Shown here piece by piece: positions 1 to 5,685 of a stretch of 10,637 nucleotides of DNA. Made by a program: the position numbers and the translations under genes. The stretch comes from Asaia bogorensis (GTDB taxonomy: Bacteria; Pseudomonadota; Alphaproteobacteria; Acetobacterales; Acetobacteraceae). Every line of letters begins with the position of its first letter. Within the stretch, counting starts at the first letter, position 1. The notes beneath the pieces are model-generated. The model ran no database searches, was not told the origin of the DNA, and was given only the letters and a program-made list of their open reading frames with translations. The stretch is from NCBI GenBank assembly GCA_945871455.1, contig CAMBXJ010000094.1, positions 1 through 10,637 of the forward strand, given 5' to 3'.

Positions 1-602
1 GGCACCGCCACCACGTGATCCGCCCCATGCGCCAGCGCCAGATCGCGCTTGGCCTGAGACGACGCGGTGGCGATCACCTTCGCCCCCATCGCCTTGGCGA
101 TTTCCACCGCGGCCAGCCCGACCGCGCCCGCCGCACCATGGATCAGCACCGTCTCCCCGGGTTGCAGCCTCGCCTTCCAGGCCAGAGCGGCGTGGGACGT
201 GCCGTAAGACAGCGGCAATTGCGGCGCCACATCGAAGGGCAGCGAGTCCGGAATGCGATAGACGGTGGCGGAATCGATGACCACCTCCTCCGCATGGCCA
301 CCCCAGTCGATGCCGGCACAGACCCGGTCGCCCAGGGAAAACCCGGTCACGCCTTCGCCGATTTCGGTGATCACGCCCGCGACCTCCGACCCGGGCGAGA
401 ACGGACGGGGCGGTTTGCGTTGGTAGCGGCCCTCGGTCACCAGGCTGATGGCGAAGGACACGCCGGCGTAATGCACCGCGATCCGCACCTGCCCGGGTTC
501 GATCTCTGGCACCGGGACGGTTTCCAGCGGCAATTCGCGATACGGCGCCCAGTCGTTGCACCGCACCGCCAGCATCGTCCGATTTGTGCCACCGCCGGTC
601 AT
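1..602 (-). CDS. Zinc-independent quinone oxidoreductase / MDR-family dehydrogenase (3' end cut by window)
   Basis: About 200 residues are visible; the C-terminal third lies beyond base 1. The N-terminal GroES-like part (about residues 10-120) includes PGSEVAGVITEIGEGV and GDRV. The nucleotide-binding Rossmann part starts near residue 152 with VLIHGAAGAVGLAAVEIAK, the AAGxVG form of NADPH-dependent quinone oxidoreductases. The cysteine/histidine zinc ligands of true alcohol dehydrogenases are missing, so NADPH-dependent reduction of a quinone or an activated double bond is expected in the cytoplasm; the substrate is unknown. The start at 602 is chosen because GGAGG lies 7 bases upstream and the ATG overlaps the prpF stop (ATGA, 4-base overlap), implying translational coupling. 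The ATG at 575 is a less likely alternative. It could equally be an enoyl- or acrylyl-CoA reductase-like member; the family call is firm. Confidence 0.9.
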   Translation of the reverse strand, partial: MTGGGTNRTMLAVRCNDWAPYRELPLETVPVPEIEPGQVRIAVHYAGVSFAISLVTEGRYQRKPPRPFSPGSEVAGVITEIGEGVTGFSLGDRVCAGIDWGGHAEEVVIDSATVYRIPDSLPFDVAPQLPLSYGTSHAALAWKARLQPGETVLIHGAAGAVGLAAVEIAKAMGAKVIATASSQAKRDLALAHGADHVVAV

Positions 603-1750
603 GGCAAATCCTCCAGATAAACAGTGCCATCCAGGATGCGCCGAGCGGTGCGGCCCAGGGTCGCACGCCTTACGCCGTGGTTGCGGCCGGAACCCGCCAG
701 GACGACGTCCGATTCGGTGTCGATCACGCCCGCGGGATGGCCAATGCGGATATCCACCCGGTCGAGCGCCGCCTTCCGCAGCGCCTCATGCACCAATGTC
801 CCCGGAATGCGCGCCGCGACGCCCGTGCAGGCGGTCGAAGTGCCGGCATAGGTCTTGTGCGTGATCTGCATGAACAGCAGGCGCGACACCAGATCGACGT
901 CATCCGCCGCCACCGCCAACCCATCCAGGTGCCCGACATAATCGGCCGGGGGCGAGACAATCCCCAGGATCGGCGTCGCCGGCGTTTCCCGTCGCGCCGT
1001 CTCGGCTGAACTGGCCATGCCCATGCGAACGGCGCCGGTGCCGCGGATCAGTTCCAGCCGATCCAGCAGAGCCCGGTTCGCATCGATCTCCGCCGGGGTT
1101 TCCGTCCCACGCAGGCCCACATCGCGGGCACGCACGAAGACATGGGCGTTGCCGATATCGACCAGGGAGGCCTCGATGCGCCCGACACCGGCCACGTCCA
1201 GCACGTCCACCGGATTGCCGGTGGGCAGCAGGGAGCCGGTGGCGCCCCCCGCGGTATCGGCGAAATCCAACAGAATGCGCGCACCCGTCCCCGGCACGCC
1301 GGGCACCTTGTAGGTTCCCAGCCGCACCGGCTTGCCGTCGCGCACGGGCACCTCGATGGTCAGCACCCGGCGCAGATTGGTGGTGTAGGCGCGCACGCGG
1401 GTCACCGGTTCGATGGCGGGCACCATCCCGGCCTCGATCGCATACTGCCCGACCGCCGAGGAAATATTGCCGCACAGACTTTTGTAATCGACATGCGGAT
1501 GGTCGATCTCGACCTGACCGAATGTGTAGGTGACGTCGGTGTCCGGCACGCGTGGCGCGCCGATGATCGCCAGCTTGCTGGTCAGCGGATCGGCCCCGCC
1601 CAGCCCGTCGATCTGGCGTTTGTCGGGGGAGCCAAACACACGCAGGATCAGCCTGTCGCGTTCATCACCCGGGGGAGGCAGGTCTTCCTCCCGCAGGAAC
1701 ACCGCCTTGCTGGTGCCCCCGCGCATGATCGTGCAACGCAGCCCGTCCAT
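599..1750 (-). CDS. prpF: PrpF-family isomerase/tautomerase (2-methylaconitate isomerase or 4-oxalomesaconate tautomerase type)
   Basis: A 383-residue protein of normal family length. It opens with the family signature MRGGTSKAVF (residues 9-18). It carries GGADPLTSKLAII (51-63), with Lys59 at the conserved lysine, and CGNISSAVGQYAIEAG (93-108), with Cys93 in the position of the family's acid/base cysteine. The fold is that of diaminopimelate epimerase, and the enzymes move a proton or double bond in unsaturated tricarboxylates without a cofactor. Known members isomerise 2-methylaconitate (methylcitrate cycle) or 4-oxalomesaconate (gallate/protocatechuate breakdown). No prpB, prpC, prpD or acnD lies next to it, so the substrate is open. 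The start at 1750 is preferred to the ATG at 1771 because GGGGAGGA lies 7 bases upstream and the protein then begins MDGLRCTIMRGG, as in relatives. It follows the HpnL-like gene after 45 bases and overlaps the oxidoreductase start. Confidence 0.9.
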   Translation of the reverse strand: MDGLRCTIMRGGTSKAVFLREEDLPPPGDERDRLILRVFGSPDKRQIDGLGGADPLTSKLAIIGAPRVPDTDVTYTFGQVEIDHPHVDYKSLCGNISSAVGQYAIEAGMVPAIEPVTRVRAYTTNLRRVLTIEVPVRDGKPVRLGTYKVPGVPGTGARILLDFADTAGGATGSLLPTGNPVDVLDVAGVGRIEASLVDIGNAHVFVRARDVGLRGTETPAEIDANRALLDRLELIRGTGAVRMGMASSAETARRETPATPILGIVSPPADYVGHLDGLAVAADDVDLVSRLLFMQITHKTYAGTSTACTGVAARIPGTLVHEALRKAALDRVDIRIGHPAGVIDTESDVVLAGSGRNHGVRRATLGRTARRILDGTVYLEDLP

Positions 1751-1795
1751 ATCTCGTCCTCCCCGGTGCACTGTCGGACCGCCACAGCGGGGCCG

Positions 1796-2833
1796 TCAAT
1801 CCGCATTGGATGGGCCGGCACTGGATGGGCCGGCACTGGATAGGCGGGTGTTCGGCGATTCGGCATTGGGCTTGGCTTGCAGGCGGCGGACCTCGACAAA
1901 CTGCCAGATCAGCAGGATGGGGATGCCCACCACCACGTCGCGGCCGCGGCGCAGCAGGGACACGGCGATCGACATCTCGGGCGGCACGCCGAAGATCATA
2001 CCCAGGCCGGCATAGCCCGCTTCCTGCACACCGGCATTGACCGGCACCAGAAAAGCGGCGGCCGCCAGCGCGCTCAGCAGGGCTTCGATGGCCAGCACGT
2101 CCAGGAAGCCGATCTGCACCCCCAGCGCCTGGAACGCGATCCAGCCGGCGGCCCCGGTACCGATCCAGCCGGCCAGATGCAGCAGAAAGCCAATGATTAG
2201 CCGCGGCGTATGGCCGTAGATCAGGCTCAATTCGGCTTGCAAGACGGCCACCCGATCATGCGCGTCGTCAAACCAGCGGCCGGCGATCCGCTTGCCGAGT
2301 TTCGAGAACAGGGGCGCCGCCCCCTGTTGCAGGAAGAAGAATACCACACACCCGACCAACGCGACGCCGAGTCCGATGACCACCGGAAGCGCCAAAGCGG
2401 AATCCGGAACATGCGCCACAAGAATGCCGAGACCGATCGCGGCGAAGGCGATCTGAGCCAGGAACTCGGCCGTGACATCGACCACGATGGACGCGGTGGC
2501 GGTATGCCACTTCATGCCATGCAGGGTCGCCGCGCGGGTGCCGAACACGAACCCCCCAAGCTGGGAGAACGGCAAGCAGTTGGTGGAGGCATCACGCACC
2601 ATCCGGGCCCAGATCAGCACCCAGGGTCTGCGCAACATCTCGCGCGGAGCGATGACGTCCCAGGCCAGGCCCAGAACCACGAACAGGACGAATTGCCACA
2701 GCACGATCACGCCGAACTCGCCCCAACCGACCTGGCCGATCGCGGCGGTTACGTTTTCGACGCCAAAGTAACCGACCAGAACCAGGACGATGAGCAGGCC
2801 GACCAGAGCGAGGATAAGCGGCAGGCGTTTCAT
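1796..2833 (-). CDS. HpnL-like membrane protein (lysylphosphatidylglycerol synthase TM-region / flippase-like family)
   Basis: A 345-residue integral membrane protein with about seven or eight hydrophobic segments: residues 5-25, 40-60, two between about 108 and 140, 148-170, two between 214 and 265, and one near 296-312. The C-terminal half carries the conserved loop VPVNAGVQEAGYAGLGMIFG followed by SLLRRGRDVVVGIPILLIWQ, the pattern of the UPF0104/YbhN family and close to hopanoid-locus HpnL proteins. Family members act as membrane lipid translocases or accessory proteins. A role in hopanoid or lipid trafficking is inferred from likeness only, since no squalene-hopene cyclase gene is in view. 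The last 16 residues form a Ser/Ala/Gly/Pro tail with a 5-residue repeat, encoded by a DNA tandem repeat. The start has GAAGG 6 bases upstream. It is the first gene of a likely unit with prpF and the oxidoreductase. The family is sure; the HpnL name is less so. Confidence 0.82.
   Translation of the reverse strand: MKRLPLILALVGLLIVLVLVGYFGVENVTAAIGQVGWGEFGVIVLWQFVLFVVLGLAWDVIAPREMLRRPWVLIWARMVRDASTNCLPFSQLGGFVFGTRAATLHGMKWHTATASIVVDVTAEFLAQIAFAAIGLGILVAHVPDSALALPVVIGLGVALVGCVVFFFLQQGAAPLFSKLGKRIAGRWFDDAHDRVAVLQAELSLIYGHTPRLIIGFLLHLAGWIGTGAAGWIAFQALGVQIGFLDVLAIEALLSALAAAAFLVPVNAGVQEAGYAGLGMIFGVPPEMSIAVSLLRRGRDVVVGIPILLIWQFVEVRRLQAKPNAESPNTRLSSAGPSSAGPSNAD
1805..1849. repeat. 15-bp tandem repeat at the 3' end of the HpnL-like gene
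   Basis: Just under three copies of a 15-base unit of the form ATTGGATGGGCCGGC: the first two copies (1805-1819 and 1820-1834) differ at one base, and the third (1835-1849) is diverged. The period is a multiple of three, so copy changes keep the reading frame. On the minus strand each unit gives the residues SSAGP or a variant, forming the hydrophilic tail after the last membrane segment. Confidence 0.85.
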
Positions 2834-3062
2834 GGACGTCCTTCAGCGGATGGGGGTATTTCTGCCGCGCGCGGTGCGGATCCGGCAAGATCCGGCGCCA
2901 ACCGGCGGGACTCGAGGGGCCATCGAGGCGCCGGACGGCCATGGTCGTCGGGTCTTGGTCCGAAGAACGCTCCAACGTCGACCGCAACAGGGTCTGCCGG
3001 GCCACGGTTCCAGCCGCCACGTCCGCCTCGAACGTGGACGGAAATGCCTCCATGCCTTACGA

Positions 3063-3077
3063 TTGTGCGTCGCACAA
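3063..3077. promoter_or_regulatory. Perfect 15-bp palindrome, operator-like
   Basis: TTGTGCG, one central base, then CGCACAA: both 7-base arms match exactly. It sits at the edge of the A/T-rich part of the intergenic region, centred about 237 bases upstream of the HpnL-like start, beside a TATAAG string on the minus strand (3080-3085). The form suits a dimeric helix-turn-helix repressor site. Which regulator binds, and which way transcription runs, cannot be told from the sequence. Confidence 0.4.
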
Positions 3078-3164
3078 CGCTTATACGCAATAAAATCGAC
3101 GTCAGAGCCGGGTATTTTGAACGAAACGGCGTGACTCGGGGGTAATCTTTGGTTAACAAGAATA

Positions 3165-3249
3165 TGGCCCCGATGCCCGGCGTAAAAGGGCCAAGTTTGG
3201 GGAGGAAACGCCAAACGCCCGGCAGGTCGAGGATCGAGTCCTCCACCTG
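3165..3249. ncRNA. Candidate structured RNA element: three close-set stem-loops
   Basis: Three inverted repeats follow one another. The first is TGGCCC / GGGCCA with a 17-base loop (3165-3193). The second is GTTTGG / CCAAAC with a 10-base loop (3195-3216). The third is CAGGT-C-GAGGA / TCCTC-C-ACCTG with a 5-base loop and a single C/C mismatch (3223-3249). Spacers are 1 and 6 bases. Arms pair in RNA from either strand, so orientation is not fixed. On the minus strand the element would lie in the trailer of the rnj-DUF1467 transcript or the far leader of the HpnL-like gene. On the plus strand it would be an orphan small RNA downstream of the A/T-rich stretch. It matches no RNA family I recognise. 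Clustering makes chance less likely but does not exclude it. Confidence 0.35.
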
Positions 3250-3325
3250 ACCGAGGTGTAAATTCCTGTGGTCCGCCCCCTCCCGCAATTTCCATCCGCG
3301 CGGAATGCCGCGCTCTGATCGTTAC

Positions 3326-3344
3326 GCCTGGGGTTGACCCAGGC
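3326..3344. repeat. REP-like palindrome, GCCTGGG type
   Basis: GCCTGGG, the loop GTTGA, then CCCAGGC: a perfect 7-bp stem. With its flanks (GTTAC before, ATCTGTTT after) it resembles the short dispersed intergenic palindromes of alphaproteobacteria built around 'GCCCGGG...TTGACCCGGGC'. It lacks a proper T-run on either strand, so it is a poor intrinsic terminator, although it could protect a 3' end. Confidence 0.55.
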
Positions 3345-3355
3345 ATCTGTTTCAG

Positions 3356-3380
3356 CACGCACCATTGAAATGGTTGCGTG
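3356..3380. repeat. Bulged hairpin next to the REP-like palindrome
   Basis: CACGCA-CCAT, a TGAA loop, ATGG, one unpaired T, then TGCGTG: ten base pairs with a single bulge, 11 bases beyond the REP-like palindrome. It lies about 80 bases past the DUF1467 stop on the minus strand and may be part of its 3' untranslated end. No T-run follows. Confidence 0.4.
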
Positions 3381-3461
3381 GGGTGCCAGATCGCTCGGCG
3401 ATGACCGACCGACAGCGCCGAACCATAACGAGAGTTGGTGGGCCCTCACGGCAAATCCGCG

Positions 3462-3713
3462 TTAACCGGCAAGAACGCCGTCGCGGAAACTGAGATAGTC
3501 GCTCGCAATCACCCAATACGCGCCAAGCCAGAGCACCGCCGATACCACGGTGGTCATCAGCACCTTCATCAGCAGCCGAGGCCGCTCCGGCGCGCCCCGC
3601 CAACCTGTCGCGCCATCGGCGCGCGTCATGGGCCTCGTGCCGATCGGCAGAACCGCGAACAGCGCGGTCCACCAGATGATAATGTACAGCACGACGCCCG
3701 ACACCCAGTTCAT
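3462..3713 (-). CDS. DUF1467 family small membrane protein
   Basis: An 83-residue protein with the DUF1467 layout. It has a first membrane helix WVSGVVLYIIIWWTALFAVL (residues 3-22), a conserved PIGTRP turn, a charged linker rich in Gly and Pro ending in RPRLLMKVL, and a second helix (about 50-69) ending in a short tail. Length is normal for the family. The function of DUF1467 proteins is not known; they are found in alphaproteobacteria, often directly after the RNase J gene. Here the start lies 6 bases after the rnj stop, so the two are almost certainly co-transcribed. The upstream Shine-Dalgarno-like sequence is weak, suggesting translation depends on ribosomes leaving rnj. Confidence 0.85.
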   Translation of the reverse strand: MNWVSGVVLYIIIWWTALFAVLPIGTRPMTRADGATGWRGAPERPRLLMKVLMTTVVSAVLWLGAYWVIASDYLSFRDGVLAG

Positions 3714-3719
3714 CGCCGG

Positions 3720-5366
3720 CTACACCCGCAGCAGATGCACATCCACCAACGGTCGCTTCTGCAGGCGGCGTCCGAGGGCACGACGGAGGGCGGTGCGGGC
3801 GGCTTCGGTGAGGGCGGCGTCGTCGCGCCGCAGATTGGCCGGCAGATCAGCCACGGACGCCGAGAATTCCGCGATCACGCGATCGGCCTCCGGGTCCCCC
3901 GCATCGAACAACCCGGGGGCCGAGACCATCGGCTGGCCGCGCAGCCGCCCGTCGGCGTCCACCGCCAGGCTGCCCATCACCACGCCGTTGAATAGCATGC
4001 GCCTGCGCGCCGCCATGACCTCTCCCTTGATCGGCACCAGGCGCGATCCGTCCAGGACCAGGCGGCCGACCGGGGCGCTGTCAACGACCTCCACCGTGCC
4101 GGGGGCGAGGTTCAGGATGTCGCCGTCCTCCATCATGATCGGCTTGGCACCGCATTCGCGCGCCAGTTCCGCATGTGCCGACAGATGCCGCCATTCGCCA
4201 TGCACCGGCACCGCGTATTTCGGCCGCACCAGAGCATACAACCGCCGCAGCTCGTCGCGCGCCGGATGGCCAGACACATGGATCGCGTGATCCGAGTCGG
4301 TCATGATATCCACGCCACGGCGGACCAGATTGTCCTGCACGGTGCCGATCGCGCGTTCGTTGCCCGGGATCACGCGGGAGGAAAACAGCACGGTATCCCC
4401 CTCCCCCAACGCCACGCGCGGATGCGTGTCCATGGCGACGCGCGCCAGGGCGCTGCGAGCCTCTCCCTGGCTGCCGGTGATCAGGATCAGCACCTTCTCG
4501 TCGGGCAGATCGTCGATATCGTCCTCCCCCAGGAAGGGGGGAAGGGTCTTGAAGTAGCCGCATTCGCGCGCGGCGGCGTCGATATTGCGCAGCGACCGGC
4601 CCACCAGCGCGGTAGACCGGCCGGCGGCGCGGGCGGCCAGGGCCACCGATTCCATGCGCGCGACGTTGCTCGCGAAGCAGGTCACCGCGACCCGCCCGGA
4701 AATGCCGCGGATCAGCGCGGTCAGAACCTGGCGCACATCCTGCTCGCTTCCCGAATGCCCCTCCACCATCGCATTGGTGGAATCGCAGACCATGGCCAGC
4801 ACGCCCTTGTCCCCCAGGGCAGCCAACTCGGCCTCATCGGTCGGCGGTCCGACCAACGGATGCGGATCGAGCTTCCAGTCGCCGGTATGCAGCACCACCC
4901 CGGCCGGGGTGGTGATCACGACCGCCTGGGCTTCCGGGATGGAATGCGCCATGCGGATGAAACGCAGCGCGAACGGCTTCAGGTCGATCGTGCCGCCCGG
5001 TGGGATGACGTGCACCTTGACCTGGTTGACCAGGCCGACCTCCCCCAGTTTGCGGCGCAGCACCGCGGCGGCGAACGGCGTTGCATAGACCGGGCAGCGC
5101 AGTTGCGGCCACAGCCAGGCGACGGCGCCGATATGGTCTTCGTGCGCATGGGTGATGACCAGACCCACCAGCCGGTCCCGCCGTTCGGCGATGAACACCG
5201 GATCGGCCATCATCACATCGACTTCCGGATGCGCCGCGCCGCCGAACCCGATCCCGCAATCGATGGCGAGCCAACGGTCGCCAAACCGGTAGAGGTTAAG
5301 ATTCATGCCGATTTCACCCGTCCCGCCCAAGGGCAGGAAGGCCAGATCACCGCTTGCAACGTCCAT
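3720..5366 (-). CDS. rnj: Ribonuclease J
   Basis: A 548-residue beta-CASP metallo-beta-lactamase nuclease that cuts or trims RNA in the cytoplasm (5'-to-3' exonuclease and endonuclease; rRNA maturation and mRNA decay in studied relatives). Visible marks are PLGGTGEIGMN at residues 12-22, the zinc motif HAHEDH at 73-78, His141 (MAHSIPEA), Asp163 in HTGDWK, the beta-CASP part with CDSTNA and SGSEQDV, then SGHPARDEL and PVHGEWRHL carrying the late metal-binding histidines. The C-terminal domain runs to the end, so the gene is complete. Start: an in-frame TAA sits directly before the ATG at 5366, so no longer form is possible, and the next ATG (residue 21) would remove the first conserved motif. 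There is no good Shine-Dalgarno sequence. DUF1467 follows after 6 bases. In many relatives rnj follows nuo/birA/coaX genes; here a divergent transporter gene lies upstream instead. Confidence 0.96.
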   Translation of the reverse strand: MDVASGDLAFLPLGGTGEIGMNLNLYRFGDRWLAIDCGIGFGGAAHPEVDVMMADPVFIAERRDRLVGLVITHAHEDHIGAVAWLWPQLRCPVYATPFAAAVLRRKLGEVGLVNQVKVHVIPPGGTIDLKPFALRFIRMAHSIPEAQAVVITTPAGVVLHTGDWKLDPHPLVGPPTDEAELAALGDKGVLAMVCDSTNAMVEGHSGSEQDVRQVLTALIRGISGRVAVTCFASNVARMESVALAARAAGRSTALVGRSLRNIDAAARECGYFKTLPPFLGEDDIDDLPDEKVLILITGSQGEARSALARVAMDTHPRVALGEGDTVLFSSRVIPGNERAIGTVQDNLVRRGVDIMTDSDHAIHVSGHPARDELRRLYALVRPKYAVPVHGEWRHLSAHAELARECGAKPIMMEDGDILNLAPGTVEVVDSAPVGRLVLDGSRLVPIKGEVMAARRRMLFNGVVMGSLAVDADGRLRGQPMVSAPGLFDAGDPEADRVIAEFSASVADLPANLRRDDAALTEAARTALRRALGRRLQKRPLVDVHLLRV

Positions 5367-5387
5367 TTATTGCTGTCGATACCTCAT
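5367..5387 (-). other. Six-codon mini-ORF abutting the rnj start
   Basis: An ATG at 5387 opens a frame encoding MRYRQQ, then TAA, and the rnj ATG follows immediately (TAAATG), in the same frame. A ribosome ending here would be placed directly on the rnj start, which lacks its own Shine-Dalgarno sequence. However, the mini-ORF has no clear ribosome binding site either, and so short a frame may be chance. Confidence 0.2.
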
Positions 5388-5396
5388 GTGCGAATG

Positions 5397-5412
5397 GCCG
5401 CGCGAGCGCGGC
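5397..5412. repeat. GC hairpin in the rnj leader
   Basis: GCCGCG, the tetraloop CGAG, then CGCGGC: a perfect 6-bp stem (7-bp arms if the centre is counted as two bases). It lies 31-46 bases upstream of the rnj ATG, so it would be in the 5' untranslated RNA if transcription starts beyond it. No T-run follows on either strand, so it does not look like a terminator. Confidence 0.4.
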
Positions 5413-5508
5413 GACGGGATGGCGAGCTTCATGTCCGCCCAGATATGGTGTCGTACCTATACATGTCATCAGTGGTCGCCGTCGAGGTCCCTCGCGATGA
5501 ACGCCCTG

Positions 5509-5550
5509 GTGCCGGCGTGCCCCCGGGTGCCGACATGCCCCCGGGTGCGG
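5509..5550. repeat. 18-bp tandem repeat, intergenic
   Basis: Two full units of the form GTGCCGNNNTGCCCCCGG (5509-5526 and 5527-5544), differing only in part of the three-base variable slot, followed by the first bases of a third unit (GTGCGG). It lies in the divergent rnj/transporter intergenic region about 135-175 bases upstream of the transporter start. Confidence 0.75.
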
Positions 5551-5685
5551 AGGAGAAGCGCGCCGGGCGCTGTCCTGCATCCCGCTGCCGCACGCCGTCG
5601 GTCGTTCCTGCCACCGGGAAAACCCTTTAACCTTCTTTCGGCAGCCGGGCGTGTGGACGACCCGCCGAACGGGGGAAACGATCGC

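Larger units (their letters stand above)
2834..3461. other. 628-base gene-free region with several inverted repeats
   Basis: No reading frame here, on either strand, has family motifs, a convincing ribosome binding site or codon bias like the neighbours. The first 220 bases (2834-3055) are GC-rich and featureless. Bases 3060-3165 are clearly richer in A/T and probably contain a promoter, though I cannot place a clean -35/-10 pair on either strand. Next come a 15-bp palindrome (3063-3077), a chain of three stem-loops (3165-3249), a REP-like palindrome (3326-3344) and a bulged hairpin (3356-3380). The region separates the DUF1467 stop from the HpnL-like start, both on the minus strand, so it may serve as the trailer of one transcript and the leader of the next. 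Confidence 0.7.
5367..5685. other. 319-base divergent intergenic region (rnj / MFS)
   Basis: This separates the divergent rnj and transporter starts and should hold both promoters, but I cannot place either with confidence. Frames that stay open here are low-complexity (Arg/Pro/Gly) and look like the by-product of GC-rich DNA. Contents seen: the mini-ORF at 5367-5387, a GC hairpin at 5397-5412, an 18-bp tandem repeat at 5509-5550, and a short A/T-richer stretch near 5617-5640 (CCCTTTAACCTTCTTT) on the transporter side that could be part of its promoter. Confidence 0.6.

Noticed and set aside
1751..1771. Longer prpF start (MHRGGRDM...)
   Set aside because: It has no ribosome site of its own and would bury the strong GGGGAGGA that serves the ATG at 1750; family members begin close to the shorter start.
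3145..3160. CtrA-type site around TAATCTTTGGTTAAC
   Set aside because: Only one clean TTAA half-site is present and the spacing to a second half does not match TTAA-N7-TTAA.
3223..3262. tRNA-like T-arm (GAGGATCGAGTCCTC)
   Set aside because: The sequence recalls a tRNA T-arm, but the loop does not fit TTCRA, and I could find no matching acceptor, D or anticodon arms in the 70 bases upstream.
2790..3288. Open frames of about 100-150 codons on both strands in the intergenic region
   Set aside because: No motifs, no convincing ribosome site, and Arg/Pro-rich composition unlike the neighbouring proteins; they also overlap the start of the HpnL-like gene.
3300..3325. EcfG-type promoter (GGAAT...CGTT)
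   Set aside because: The spacing between the two boxes is about 13 bases, too short for the usual 16-17, and the first box is imperfect.
3326..3344. Intrinsic terminator
   Set aside because: The hairpin is good, but there is no continuous T-run on either strand; the REP-like reading fits better.
4173..5630. Long open frame on the plus strand opposite rnj
   Set aside because: It is antisense to an unmistakable RNase J, and its product is rich in Arg, Gln and His with no motifs. It is a shadow of GC-rich coding DNA.
5305..5685. N-terminal extension of the transporter by about 127 residues
   Set aside because: The extension overlaps the rnj start on the other strand and reads as low-complexity sequence. 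The ATG at 5686 has a ribosome site and sits just before helix 1.
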